46,491 bases of DNA from Acidimicrobiia bacterium UBA4744 (GCA_002403855.1 DHIO01000046.1:39398-85888); one strand, 5' to 3'. Counted from the stretch's first letter, positions 8,777 through 17,191 are shown. Numbers and translations are program-made. Notes: a model not told the origin generated them from the sequence alone.

Positions 8777-9121
8777 TCATCCCGGCGGCCAGCCGAGAGG
8801 GCGACCGCCCAGCAGGTGGACGTGGAAATGAAAGACGCTTTGCCCGGCGCCCGCGCCGACGTTGGTCACGAGCCGCCACCCCTCCTCGAGGTGCGCCTCG
8901 GCAGCGATCTCGGCCGCCAGTCCGAACAACTCGGCCAGCATCAACCCATGTTCACCGTGGAGCTGTTCCGCAGAGTCCGCCACATGCTCCTTGGGAATCA
9001 GCAGCACATGGGTCGGTGCAGCCGGGTTGATATCGCGGAAAGCCAGAATCCGTTCGGTTTCTGCCACCCGCTCAGACGGGATCGAACCCCCGACGATCTT
9101 GCAGAAGAGGCAGTCCGCCAA
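8777..9121 (-). CDS. HIT-family (HinT-like) nucleotide hydrolase
   Basis: A 114-residue histidine-triad protein of the HinT branch, which hydrolyses adenosine phosphoramidates and other nucleoside monophosphate conjugates. The N-terminus MADCLFCKIVGGSIPSE is canonical and fixes the start. The catalytic triad HFHVHLLGG lies near the C-terminus. The reading frame begins inside the 3' end of mtaB, with a 50-bp overlap, longer than the 4-bp overlaps common in this region. HinT enzymes frequently travel with tRNA-modification or translation genes, but a specific substrate cannot be inferred. Confidence 0.93.
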   Translation of the reverse strand: MADCLFCKIVGGSIPSERVAETERILAFRDINPAAPTHVLLIPKEHVADSAEQLHGEHGLMLAELFGLAAEIAAEAHLEEGWRLVTNVGAGAGQSVFHFHVHLLGGRPLGWPPG

Positions 9122-10379
9122 TGATGTCTCCTTCCACCGCGTCCGGTCCAGTTGAGGCTACCAACACCTCGGCCGTGTGTCCGACGGCTTGGGCCGGGCC
9201 CGAGGTACGTACGCGCAGGTAGTTGTCGGTGAGTCCGCTCAGCCGTGGGTACCCACCGGTGCTGTCCGCCGCCGGCCCGGCTTGCTCGATCAACACCCCG
9301 ACCCTTCGCCCCATCTGTCTTCTCAACCATTCACCCCTCAGCTCGTCGCCCAGTTGCCGGAGCCGCGCCGAGCGGTCCCGCATGATCGCCGTATCTACCC
9401 GACGAGGATCGGCCGCGGCAGGAGTGCCGGCCCGCGACGAGAACCGGAAGACATGCAGTTTGCGAAACCCGATCAGCTCCACAACCGCCAGGGTATTGGC
9501 AAACGCTCCTTCGTCCTCACCCGGAAAGCCGACCATCACATCGGTCGTCAACGTCAAGTCGTCGATCATCTCCTTCGCCCGGCCGGTGATCTCCAGGAGG
9601 TGCGTAAGGGTCCCGGGGCGCTCCATGGCTTGCCAAACCCCCGCGTCGCCGGTCTGAAGAGGGACGTGGAGATGGCGACAAGCCTTGGGTTCGGAAGCGA
9701 GCACCTCGAGGAGCTTCTCGTCGATCTGTGATGCTTCGATCGACGACAACCGCACTCGCTCGAGTCCGGGCACTGCAACGAGCTCCATGATGAGGTCCGC
9801 CAACCTGTACTCTGCGGATCGGTCCCATCCGTACTTGCCCAGGTGAACGCCCGTCAGGATGATCTCCTTCGTGCCCGATTCGACCATGGCCCGGGCCGTC
9901 GCGACGACCGCCCCGGCCGAGCGGCTGAACAGCTCCCCGCGGGTTTGAGGGACGATGCAGAAAGAGCACGCCTCATCACAACCCGTCTGGATCTTGAGAT
10001 TGGCCCGGGGACGGGTGGGCAGCTGAGTCACCGACCGCGTGTCACTCACGTCACCGGCGATCCGGGCCGCAAGGTGGTCCTTGTCCCGATTCGAGATCAC
10101 CAGGTCCACTCCGGGAATGGAGGCAACCGCTTTCGCCTCGGCAACTGCGTAGCAGCCGGTGACAACGATTCTTGCTCCGGGATGGTCGACGACGGAGCGT
10201 CTGATCAGCTGGCGAGATGCCTTGGAAGCATCTGCCGTGACTGTGCACGTGTTGACCACCACCACCCCGGGGGCACTCGAGTCGACCTCATAACCTCGAA
10301 GGGCGAGCGCCGCACGAATCTCGTCCGACTCAGCCTGATTGAGTCGACAACCGAGGGTACGGAGCTCGACGGTGCTCAG
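9072..10379 (-). CDS. mtaB: tRNA t6A37 methylthiotransferase MtaB
   Basis: A radical-SAM methylthiotransferase that converts t6A37 to ms2t6A37 in tRNAs. The radical-SAM cluster motif is CDEACSFCIVP, followed by GVHLGKYGWD and LRLSSIEASQI; a TRAM-like C-terminus ends the protein. The first ATG/GTG in frame would cut off the essential N-terminal cluster domain. Upstream of it the frame stays open and encodes TLGCRLNQAESDEIRAAL and then VVVVNTC, the family N-terminus. No ATG, GTG or TTG precedes this segment, but two CTG codons (10382 and 10379) follow an AGGAG at 10388-10384 that overlaps the stop of the bldD gene. I therefore place the start at CTG 10379 (435 residues). The exact start is inferred. 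Confidence 0.88.
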   Translation of the reverse strand: MSTVELRTLGCRLNQAESDEIRAALALRGYEVDSSAPGVVVVNTCTVTADASKASRQLIRRSVVDHPGARIVVTGCYAVAEAKAVASIPGVDLVISNRDKDHLAARIAGDVSDTRSVTQLPTRPRANLKIQTGCDEACSFCIVPQTRGELFSRSAGAVVATARAMVESGTKEIILTGVHLGKYGWDRSAEYRLADLIMELVAVPGLERVRLSSIEASQIDEKLLEVLASEPKACRHLHVPLQTGDAGVWQAMERPGTLTHLLEITGRAKEMIDDLTLTTDVMVGFPGEDEGAFANTLAVVELIGFRKLHVFRFSSRAGTPAAADPRRVDTAIMRDRSARLRQLGDELRGEWLRRQMGRRVGVLIEQAGPAADSTGGYPRLSGLTDNYLRVRTSGPAQAVGHTAEVLVASTGPDAVEGDIIGGLPLLQDRRGFDPV

Positions 10380-10386
10380 CAGTCTC

Positions 10387-10872
10387 CTAGGTCGTGCCGG
10401 CGTCGTCGGCGCCGATGTTGATCAGCATGTCGCCGAGCGCAACCTCGTCCTCCTCAAGGAGGCCGGCCAGCAACTGCAGGTCGCTGCGCCGGATGGTGAG
10501 CACCCGGCCGTTGAAATCCTGCCGCATGATCTGAATCGCCCGGAGGAAGCGCTCCAAGATCTCAGCGGTGGTTCCGTCGGTTCTTTCCAGCTTGCCGAGG
10601 TCGATGGTGACGCCGCCGCTCGACCAGGAGGGAACGGCCGTTCTACCGCGCTCGATTTGGGGAAGCAACTGGTCGACCGGCACGCCGTAGAAGGCCGCCA
10701 AGCGATGCATTCGGGGAAGAGAGAGGGAACGCTCCCCGCGCTCGTAGGCGCCCAGCACCGATGCCTTGAATTCCTGATGTGAGAGCGCCTCGACTTCCTG
10801 AAGCGACAGGCCCTTTTGACGCCGGATGGCGCGCAGCCGTTCACCAACCGTCTGGTTGTACGTTTCCGTCAT
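10387..10872 (-). CDS. bldD: BldD-type c-di-GMP-responsive transcription regulator
   Basis: A roughly 161-residue regulator that resembles Streptomyces BldD over its whole length. The N-terminal helix-turn-helix runs from GERLRAIRRQKGLSLQEVE to SVLGAYERGERSLSLPRM. The C-terminal domain contains RQDFNGRVLTIRRSD, an exact match to the RXD-X8-RXXD signature that binds c-di-GMP in BldD. An upstream ATG at 10890 is possible, but GGAGGGG stands 5-6 nt before the ATG at 10872, so I prefer that start. A near-perfect BldD-box palindrome sits in its own promoter region, suggesting autorepression as known for BldD. It is followed by mtaB, whose ribosome-binding site overlaps the bldD stop codon. Confidence 0.88.
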   Translation of the reverse strand: MTETYNQTVGERLRAIRRQKGLSLQEVEALSHQEFKASVLGAYERGERSLSLPRMHRLAAFYGVPVDQLLPQIERGRTAVPSWSSGGVTIDLGKLERTDGTTAEILERFLRAIQIMRQDFNGRVLTIRRSDLQLLAGLLEEDEVALGDMLINIGADDAGTT

Positions 10873-10935
10873 GCTTTCCCCTCCGACCATGCTCGAGAGC
10901 GTACCAGACCGACGCCGGCATCCCCGGACATGTAT

Positions 10936-10950
10936 GTCACTCTACGTGAA
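10936..10950 (-). promoter_or_regulatory. BldD-box-like operator upstream of bldD
   Basis: The palindrome TCAC-TCTAC-GTGA occupies 10937-10949. From memory, the Streptomyces BldD box is nTnACnC(A/T)GnGTnAn; this site deviates at one central position only. It lies just downstream of a TACAAT -10 box and upstream of the bldD start, where binding would block transcription. Function is inferred from position and similarity. Confidence 0.55.
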
Positions 10951-10979
10951 ATTGTACCCGATTTCGAGCACGAATTGTC
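10951..10979 (-). promoter_or_regulatory. Predicted bldD promoter
   Basis: On the minus strand a TACAAT -10 box lies at 10956-10951. A GACAAT hexamer (10979-10974) is 17 bp upstream as a possible -35. The predicted start of transcription would fall within the BldD-box-like palindrome. This spacer separates bldD from rsmE by 110 bp, the only sizeable gap in this part of the minus-strand run. Confidence 0.45.
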
Positions 10980-10982
10980 CCT

Positions 10983-11654
10983 CTAAGTGTTCATTCTCCC
11001 CAGGTGGCAGAGAACTAGTCCCGATGCCACCACTGCGGCCGTCTCCACACGAAGAACCCTAGCGCCGAGACCGATGGTTGGGTAGGCCAGGGCCAGTTCA
11101 TCAGGAGAAAAACCGCCCTCCGGCCCAACGGCGAGTGTCACATCGCCGCCCGGTTGGGGCAACGACCCACCACCGGGGTGAACCACCCAGGTTGACGGTG
11201 GCAAATCAGCCAGCCCGACGGCGCCGTCGATTGCCATGAGCCATGCGCCCCGGCTCTGTTCGAGCGCGCCGATCGCCCATCGAGCGGCCTTGTCGGCGCG
11301 GGGCGGCTCACCCTGTCCGTGTTGGGTGGTCAGCCAGACCAACCGGTCGACGCCCAACTCGCCCAGTTTCTCCACGACGATTCGAGCCCGGTCGGATGAA
11401 CGAAGAGGAGCAACCGCCACCGTCAACGCCGGCGACGACCTCGGCACATCGGACTCTGCTCCGCGGCGGACACCCTCCGGCCCGAGAGCCCCGCTCCCCA
11501 CCCGGCCTTCACCGTCTGTGTACGAGACGGGTGCACCGTCCGCGGCGCGCAACACGCGGCGCAGATGGTGCACCTGCGGGTCCGTCAATGTCAGGACATC
11601 CGTCTCCCACGGGCGGGGCAAGAAGACGTGCGGAATATGTGCTGCCCCGGTCAC
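10983..11654 (-). CDS. rsmE: 16S rRNA m3U1498 methyltransferase RsmE
   Basis: SPOUT-class methyltransferase that methylates N3 of U1498 in 16S rRNA. Family motifs are DPQVHHLRRVLR at the N-terminus, then APLRSSDRARIVVEKLGELGVDRLVWL, LAVGPEGGFSPDEL (cofactor-binding knot) and LGARVLRVETA near the end. An ATG exists at 11678 inside dnaJ. A GTG at 11654 overlaps the dnaJ TGA as GTGA and gives a more usual N-terminus, so I chose it (223 residues). Its place after hrcA-dnaJ is a common arrangement in Gram-positive bacteria. Confidence 0.93.
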   Translation of the reverse strand: MTGAAHIPHVFLPRPWETDVLTLTDPQVHHLRRVLRAADGAPVSYTDGEGRVGSGALGPEGVRRGAESDVPRSSPALTVAVAPLRSSDRARIVVEKLGELGVDRLVWLTTQHGQGEPPRADKAARWAIGALEQSRGAWLMAIDGAVGLADLPPSTWVVHPGGGSLPQPGGDVTLAVGPEGGFSPDELALAYPTIGLGARVLRVETAAVVASGLVLCHLGRMNT

Positions 11655-12739
11655 CCTACGTTTCGACGCCGACGCCATTTCGCCCGACTGGTCTCCTCGC
11701 CTCGAACTGAGGCATAAGCCCGCAACGCCTCTTCCTCCTCCTTGGACAAGGTGTCCGGCACCAGGACGTTGATCTCGACGAGCAGGTCTCCACGTCCACG
11801 TCTACCCAACCGGCCCATGCCTTTGCCCCGCAAAGGAAAGACCGTCCCCGGCTGCGTGCCGCGCGGCACATCGATTTCTTCGGAACCGCCCTCGATCAAA
11901 GGTACCTCGATCTCGGTGCCGAGCGCCGCCTGAGCCAACCCGAGATCGACCAGGACGATCAGGTCGTCGCCGTCGCGCACGAAGCGATCATCGGGCCCGA
12001 CGTGGATCTCGACGTACAGATCTCCGCGGCGCGCTCCTCGGTCGCCCGGTTCACCCTGTCCGGTCAGGCGCAGCCGGGTTCCCTCAGAGACTCCCCCCGG
12101 GATCTCGACGTTCACGACCCGCTGGCCGGGAGTGACCCCGCGCCCCCGGCATGTCTCGCACGGGTGATTGATGACGTTGCCGGTTCCGGCACAAAGGTCG
12201 CAGGTGGTGAGGGTCATCACCGACCCGAGGAAGCCTCGCCGGGCGACCCGCACGGCTCCCGAGCCTGCACACCGGTTGCACATCTCCGGATGGGAGCCCG
12301 GCGCAGCTCCTGATCCATCGCAAGTCTCACAACCAACCTGCGCAGCGAACTCCAGGTCGCGCGTCACGCCGAAGGCCGCCTCGGCCAGCGTGATGCCGGC
12401 CGGGACCAACACATCCCTACCACGGTTCGTCGGACGGGCCGGCGGGGTGAATATCCCGCTGTCGCCGAACACGGAACGGATCAAGTCGTCGAAGCCGCCG
12501 AAAGATGCGAAGAGATCACTCAGATCAATGGTGTCGCCCCGGTCGTATCGATGGCGTCGCTCCGGGTCGGACAGAATCTCGTAGGCTTCGGCGATCTCCC
12601 GGAAACGGGCTTCGGCGGTCGGGTCGTCCGGGTTGGCGTCGGGATGCGATTCTCGGGCCAGTCGCCGGAAGGCGCTCTTGATCTCCTCGGTGGTGGCGTC
12701 ACGGGAGACTCCCAGGATGTCGTAGAAGTCCTTGCTCAT
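11651..12739 (-). CDS. dnaJ: Chaperone DnaJ
   Basis: Hsp40 co-chaperone stimulating DnaK. The J domain (residues 1-70) has the HPD tripeptide in ARESHPDANPDDP. A short Gly/Phe-rich segment follows. Four zinc-finger repeats are visible: CETCDGSG, CNRCAGSG, CDLCAGTG and CETCRGRG. The remainder is the substrate-binding C-terminal domain with RLTGQGEPGDRG and PLRGKGMGRLGRRGRGD. The 362-residue length is typical of the second actinobacterial DnaJ. The ATG overlaps the hrcA stop by 4 bp, so it should be under HrcA/CIRCE control. Confidence 0.97.
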   Translation of the reverse strand: MSKDFYDILGVSRDATTEEIKSAFRRLARESHPDANPDDPTAEARFREIAEAYEILSDPERRHRYDRGDTIDLSDLFASFGGFDDLIRSVFGDSGIFTPPARPTNRGRDVLVPAGITLAEAAFGVTRDLEFAAQVGCETCDGSGAAPGSHPEMCNRCAGSGAVRVARRGFLGSVMTLTTCDLCAGTGNVINHPCETCRGRGVTPGQRVVNVEIPGGVSEGTRLRLTGQGEPGDRGARRGDLYVEIHVGPDDRFVRDGDDLIVLVDLGLAQAALGTEIEVPLIEGGSEEIDVPRGTQPGTVFPLRGKGMGRLGRRGRGDLLVEINVLVPDTLSKEEEEALRAYASVRGEETSRAKWRRRRNVG

Positions 12740-13740
12740 GACGAGCCGAGGCTCTCCTCCAGGTTCTCTCGGACCTCCTCAACGGCCGAGATTGCCCGGC
12801 GATAGTCCATGCGCATAGGCCCGATGACCCCGACGCTACCGCCTGCCTTTCCTCCCACTTGATAGGTAGTCGAGACCACCGCCAGGTCGACGTCGTCGTT
12901 GACGGGCAGTTCGCCGCCGATCTGGATTCCGGTGCCCTCCGGCACGTTGGTGAGGATGCTCAAGACGAGGGCTTCACGCTCCAGCAGTTCGAGCACCCGA
13001 TGAACCTTGGCCAGGTCCTCCCAGAGCGAGGCCATCTGGCTGGTACCGCCCACGTACACGTCCCGGGTCACCTCCTCGGAGCGAGCGGCTGCATCGAGGA
13101 CTTCGGCAACGATCTCCGCCACGGGCGCCGGCCAGTCCTTGGAACGTTTGGCCGCCGCAGACCGGGCGTCTGCCAACGAACCGCTCTCGAGCAGGTCGGC
13201 CACCAGTCGCTCGGCGGTTGCCACTTCTTGCGGTTCGACCGGTTCGGCGAGCCGGACCAGTTCCTGATTGACGCGGGCGGAGTCGGTGACCAGCACCACC
13301 AAGAGGAGCTGGCCGGCGATCTGGACGAGATGGATACCGTGGATGGCCTCTCCGCCGAGTCCCGGGCCGACTACCACGGAGGGGTAGTGAGTGATGTCGG
13401 ACAGTAGGTCGGTCGTCTCCTTGAGCAGCTCACCCAGGCCGTGGTGAAAGCTGGAGAAGAACCCCGAGATCTTGCTGCGGGTCGAGGTCCGTAGCCGGCG
13501 CGGTGTGCAGTTGTCTACGTAGTAGCGATACGCCAGCGAAGTGGGGATGCGCCCCGCCGAAGTGTGGGGCTTCACGACGAATCCATCGCGCTCGAGCGCG
13601 GCCACGTCGTTGCGGATGGTGGCCGGGGAAACCTTCAGGCGAGTCAAGTCGAGGATCGCTCGGGAGCTGACAGGCTCGGCCGTCCGGATGTGCTCCTCGA
13701 CGAGCGCCCGCAGAACTTCGGATTTTCGCTCGTCCAACAT
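12736..13740 (-). CDS. hrcA: Heat-shock repressor HrcA
   Basis: A 334-residue repressor of class I heat-shock genes that binds CIRCE operators. The N-terminal winged helix (MLDERKSEVLRALVEEHI, then AVSSRAIL-like and VSPATIRNDVAALERDG) and the C-terminal VIGPMRMDYRRAISAVEEV are characteristic. A CIRCE element lies 10 bp upstream of the ATG, so hrcA and the overlapping dnaJ are probably autoregulated and heat-inducible. No groES, groEL or dnaK gene lies in the window. Confidence 0.96.
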   Translation of the reverse strand: MLDERKSEVLRALVEEHIRTAEPVSSRAILDLTRLKVSPATIRNDVAALERDGFVVKPHTSAGRIPTSLAYRYYVDNCTPRRLRTSTRSKISGFFSSFHHGLGELLKETTDLLSDITHYPSVVVGPGLGGEAIHGIHLVQIAGQLLLVVLVTDSARVNQELVRLAEPVEPQEVATAERLVADLLESGSLADARSAAAKRSKDWPAPVAEIVAEVLDAAARSEEVTRDVYVGGTSQMASLWEDLAKVHRVLELLEREALVLSILTNVPEGTGIQIGGELPVNDDVDLAVVSTTYQVGGKAGGSVGVIGPMRMDYRRAISAVEEVRENLEESLGSS

Positions 13741-13750
13741 ACGAGATACG

Positions 13751-13777
13751 TTAGCGCTCTCGTGGTTGGAGTGCTAA
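13751..13777. promoter_or_regulatory. CIRCE operator
   Basis: An inverted repeat TTAGCGCTC-N9-GAGTGCTAA matches the CIRCE consensus (TTAGCACTC-N9-GAGTGCTAA) at 17 of 18 arm positions, with exactly 9 bp between arms. It lies 10 bp upstream of hrcA. Its first three bases are the complement of the hemW TAA stop, so the operator is embedded in the last codons of hemW. Confidence 0.93.
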
Positions 13778-14920
13778 GACGGCCCTCGCCGCCTCGTCAC
13801 CGAGGAGCGGCTGCAGGACCGTCAGCCGGTCTCCCTTTCTGGCGAGTACTCCCGCCCGCTCCAACCTCCGACCCCAGGAACTGAGAAGAAGAGTCTCACC
13901 GCCCCATCCGGGCACGACACCGGCCGCCCGTCGCAGCCCGATGATCAGCCGCTCCTGTTCCCTTGCCCATTCTTCGAGGGTTTCGGCGCCCTGTTCGGGA
14001 CGGTGGCCGCCTTCCACCTTCTCCAGGTAGGCGTCCAAGCGGCGAACATTCCTGCGGCGGACACCGTCGCGATGTCCGTGCGCTCCCGCGCCGAAGGCCA
14101 GGTACTCGCCCTGCGCCCATATGATCAGGTTGTAGACGCAACCGTGATCGGGGCGGGCCCAGTTGGAGACCTCGTACTGGACCAGTCCGGCCGCCCGACA
14201 GAGCTCCTTTGCCGCCTCGTAGGCATCGGCTTGACGGTCGGGATCGGGAGCAGGCGCACCGGCCGCAACGGCGCGGCTGAGGTCGGTACCTCTCTCGACC
14301 GTGAGGGCGTAGAGCGACAAATGGTCGGGCTCCAAGTTGAGGGCCCGATCAACGGTAGCCCGCCACGATGCGGCCGACTCGCCCGGAGTACCGAAGATCA
14401 GGTCGAGGTTGACCGATCGGAAACCGGTTCGACGGGCGTTCAGCACAGCAGTCTCCGCCTGCTCCGGGGTGTGCATCCGGCCGAGCGAACGAAGAACCTG
14501 GGGGTCGAAGGACTGCACGCCAAGCGAAACCCGGTTGAAGCCCGACCGCCGCAGCCCATCGGCCAGCGACGAGGTCCAATCCTCCGGGTTTGCCTCCAGG
14601 CTCACCTCGGGACGGTCGCCGAACCCGAACCGGCTTCGCATTTCCTCGAGGATGTACCCGAGTTGCTCAACGGTGAGACGGGAAGGCGTGCCGCCTCCCA
14701 CGTATACCGCATCGAGAGGACGCCATGACGGCTCCATGGCGATTTCGCTCTGCAAGGCCGAAACGTAGCGATCAGTCTGGTCCTGGCGTCCCGCGACGAC
14801 TGCGAAGTCGCAATAGGGGCAGAGGCGGGCACAGAACGGTATGTGCACATAAGCAGCCGACCATCCCGCGGCCGCATCGGCCAGGAAGGGGGAGTCAGGC
14901 GAACCGACGGGGACGGTCAT
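13751..14920 (-). CDS. hemW: Radical-SAM heme chaperone HemW
   Basis: A 389-residue coproporphyrinogen oxidase-like radical-SAM protein, now regarded as a heme chaperone (HemW) rather than the oxidase HemN. The N-terminus has YVHIPFCARLCPYCDFAVV with the CxxxCxxC cluster and the following Asp-Phe of HemW. YVGGGTPSRL and SLEANPED follow, then GVQSFDPQVLRSLGR and the HemN C-terminal region with AFGAGAHGHR. It lies 9 bp after lepA, a common pairing. The end of the gene carries the CIRCE operator of hrcA. Confidence 0.95.
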   Translation of the reverse strand: MTVPVGSPDSPFLADAAAGWSAAYVHIPFCARLCPYCDFAVVAGRQDQTDRYVSALQSEIAMEPSWRPLDAVYVGGGTPSRLTVEQLGYILEEMRSRFGFGDRPEVSLEANPEDWTSSLADGLRRSGFNRVSLGVQSFDPQVLRSLGRMHTPEQAETAVLNARRTGFRSVNLDLIFGTPGESAASWRATVDRALNLEPDHLSLYALTVERGTDLSRAVAAGAPAPDPDRQADAYEAAKELCRAAGLVQYEVSNWARPDHGCVYNLIIWAQGEYLAFGAGAHGHRDGVRRRNVRRLDAYLEKVEGGHRPEQGAETLEEWAREQERLIIGLRRAAGVVPGWGGETLLLSSWGRRLERAGVLARKGDRLTVLQPLLGDEAARAVLALQPRER

Positions 14921-14929
14921 ACGGGCCGA

Positions 14930-16723
14930 TCAATCGCCGGCGTCGGCCTGCAGCGCAGAGATGAACGCCTCTTGAGGGACCTCTACCTGCCCGACCATCT
15001 TCATCCGCTTCTTGCCCTCCTTCTGCCGCTCGAGAAGCTTTCGCTTCCGGGAGACGTCCCCGCCGTAGCACTTGGCGATCACGTCTTTGCGAGTTGCCTT
15101 GACCGTCTCCCGGGAAATGATGCGGCTGCCGATAGCCGCTTGAATCGGCACGTCGAAGAGCTGCCTGGGTATCAGTCTGCGAAGACGCTCCACCATCCTC
15201 TTGCCGTACTGGTAGGCCTTTTCCTGGTGGATGACCGTGGAGAACGCATCGACGGGTTGCCCGTTGAGCAAGATGTCCACCCGCACCAAGTCGGATACCC
15301 GGTAGTCGTGGGGCTCATAGTCCAGTGAGGCATACCCCCGGGTACGCGACTTGAGGTTGTCGAAGAAGTCGAAGACGACCTCGGCAAGAGGCAGGTGGTA
15401 GATGAGCTCCACCCGTTCGGGGCTGAGGTATTGCATGTGTTCCATGACCCCGCGCCGTGCCTGCACGAGTTCCATGATGGTCCCGACGTACTCGGAGGGA
15501 GCGATGATCATGGCTCTCAGAAAAGGTTCTTCCATGTGGTCTATGCGGTCGGAACCGGGGAGGTCTTGGGGAGACCGGATCTCTTTGACCGACCCGTCGG
15601 TGAGGGTGACGCGATAGGCGACCGACGGTGCCGTCGCCACCAGCTCCAGGTCGTATTCGCGTTCGAGACGCTCCCGGATGATTTCCATGTGCAGCAAGCC
15701 GAGAAAGCCGCACCGGAATCCGAACCCGAGCGCTCGCGAAGTCTCCGGCTCGTAGACGAGAGCCGAGTCGTTGAGCCTCAGCTTCTCGAGCGCTTCCCGC
15801 AGCCGCTCGAAATCGTCGCCATCCGCAGGGAACAAGCCCGAGTAAACCATGGGCTTCGGGTCCCTATATCCGGGCAAGGGTTCGATGCTCACGCCGGCGT
15901 GCGCCACGGTGTCACCGACGCGGATCCGGTCGATCTCCTTGACCCCGGTGATCAGATATCCGACCTCACCGGTGCCGAGAGTAGGGACTCGTACCGCCCT
16001 CGGTGTCAGCACTCCAACTTCTGTGGCCTGGTGTTTCTCCCTGGTGGCGGAGAAGAGGACGCTATCGCCTTCATCGAGCGACCCATCGACGACCCGTACG
16101 TAGCAGACCACTCCTCGGTACGCGTCGTAGTACGAGTCGAAGACCAGGGCGCGCAGCGGCTGATCAGGACGGTGGCGCGGTGCGGGTACATCCCGGACGA
16201 TTCGCTCGAGCAACTCGTCGATCCCTCCTCCCGTTTTCGCCGAGACGCGCACGACGTCGTCAGGATCGACTCCGATCACCGCGGCCAGCTCTGCTGCAGC
16301 CCTCTCCGGTTGGGCGGCGGGCAGGTCGATCTTGTTCACCACCGGGATGATCTCCAGGCCGGCTTCGATCGCCAGGAAGGCGTTTGCGAGGGTCTGCGCT
16401 TGCACCCCCTGAGCGGCATCGACCAGCAAGACGGCTCCCTCACAGGCAGCCAGCGAGCGCGAAACCTCGTAGCTGAAGTCGACGTGGCCGGGGGTGTCAA
16501 TGAGGTTGAGGACACAGTGCCGACCATCCCCGGCGCGGTAGTCGAGGCGCACCGACTGAGCCTTGATGGTGATGCCGCGCTCTCGTTCCAGGTCCATGGT
16601 ATCGAGCACCTGCTCGCGCATCTCCCGCTCGCTGATGGCTCCTGTCCGTTCGAGCAGACGATCGGCAAGTGTCGACTTGCCGTGGTCGATGTGCGCGATG
16701 ATGCTGAAGTTGCGAATGTTCAA
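14930..16723 (-). CDS. lepA: Elongation factor 4 (LepA)
   Basis: A 597-residue translational GTPase that can back-translocate ribosomes. The G domain has AHIDHGKSTLADRLLE (G1), ERERGITIKAQSV (switch I), DTPGHVDF (G3) and NKIDLP (G4). The LepA-specific C-terminal domain ends with GGDVSRKRKLLERQKEGKKRMK. The ATG at 16723 lies back to back with the promoter region of rpsT. It heads the run lepA, hemW, hrcA, dnaJ, rsmE. Confidence 0.98.
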   Translation of the reverse strand: MNIRNFSIIAHIDHGKSTLADRLLERTGAISEREMREQVLDTMDLERERGITIKAQSVRLDYRAGDGRHCVLNLIDTPGHVDFSYEVSRSLAACEGAVLLVDAAQGVQAQTLANAFLAIEAGLEIIPVVNKIDLPAAQPERAAAELAAVIGVDPDDVVRVSAKTGGGIDELLERIVRDVPAPRHRPDQPLRALVFDSYYDAYRGVVCYVRVVDGSLDEGDSVLFSATREKHQATEVGVLTPRAVRVPTLGTGEVGYLITGVKEIDRIRVGDTVAHAGVSIEPLPGYRDPKPMVYSGLFPADGDDFERLREALEKLRLNDSALVYEPETSRALGFGFRCGFLGLLHMEIIRERLEREYDLELVATAPSVAYRVTLTDGSVKEIRSPQDLPGSDRIDHMEEPFLRAMIIAPSEYVGTIMELVQARRGVMEHMQYLSPERVELIYHLPLAEVVFDFFDNLKSRTRGYASLDYEPHDYRVSDLVRVDILLNGQPVDAFSTVIHQEKAYQYGKRMVERLRRLIPRQLFDVPIQAAIGSRIISRETVKATRKDVIAKCYGGDVSRKRKLLERQKEGKKRMKMVGQVEVPQEAFISALQADAGD

Positions 16724-16748
16724 CGAGGCTCCGAGGGCGGCGGTGACA

Positions 16749-16778
16749 TTGTACCGGGCGCCGGGGCGCTGCTAACCT
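16749..16778 (+). promoter_or_regulatory. Predicted rpsT promoter
   Basis: In the lepA-rpsT spacer a TTGTAC -35-like hexamer (16749-16754) is separated by 18 bp from a TAACCT -10-like hexamer (16773-16778). This leaves a leader of about 60 nt before the S20 ATG. The same CTAACCT context recurs just before the ABC exporter gene at about 31.94 kb. Confidence 0.4.
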
Positions 16779-16847
16779 ACTGTGCCGTTCGAATCCGGCT
16801 CGACGAGTCCGGGAGTCGAATCCCCAAGCTACGAAGGCATCTCTCCC

Positions 16848-17114
16848 ATGGCCAACATCAAGTCACAAATGAAGCGCAACCGCCAGAACAGCAAACGCAA
16901 CGAGCGCAACAGGGCGGTCCGCTCCGAACTCAAGACCCGCACCAAGGCTGCCCTAACGGCGGCTGAGAGTGGCGACGCGGTTTCGGCCGCAGACGCTCTT
17001 CGGGTTGCGCAGAAGCGTATCGACACCGCCGTGTCGCAGGGTGTGCTCCACAAGAACACGGCCGCCCGGCGCAAAGCCCGCCTCGTCCGGCGGGTCAACG
17101 AACTGACCGGCTGA
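16848..17114 (+). CDS. rpsT: Small ribosomal subunit protein bS20
   Basis: Ribosomal protein S20, which binds 16S rRNA early in 30S assembly. The 88-residue sequence MANIKSQMKRNRQNSKRNE and the tail VLHKNTAARRKARLVRRVN are diagnostic, with the usual very basic composition. The frame is open further upstream, but the ATG at 16848 is the family start. The gene is divergent from lepA and convergent with holA, 77 bp away; that short spacer holds a GGGGCCCC-centred palindrome but no convincing terminator. Confidence 0.98.
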   Translation: MANIKSQMKRNRQNSKRNERNRAVRSELKTRTKAALTAAESGDAVSAADALRVAQKRIDTAVSQGVLHKNTAARRKARLVRRVNELTG

Positions 17115-17191
17115 AGCTGGGGCCCCACCAGTTCTCATTCGGCACCCTCCGGCCGCCCTTCATTCATCAGCGACTGATACCCGGTTGATGA

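Noticed and set aside
16785..16835. tRNA-like GTTCGAATCC sequences before rpsT
   Set aside because: Two T-loop-like words occur close together, but no acceptor, D or anticodon arms can be formed around them; this is the rpsT leader.
15395..16966. Long plus-strand open frame of 523 codons
   Set aside because: It is antisense to lepA, with no recognisable motif; high GC content creates such frames.
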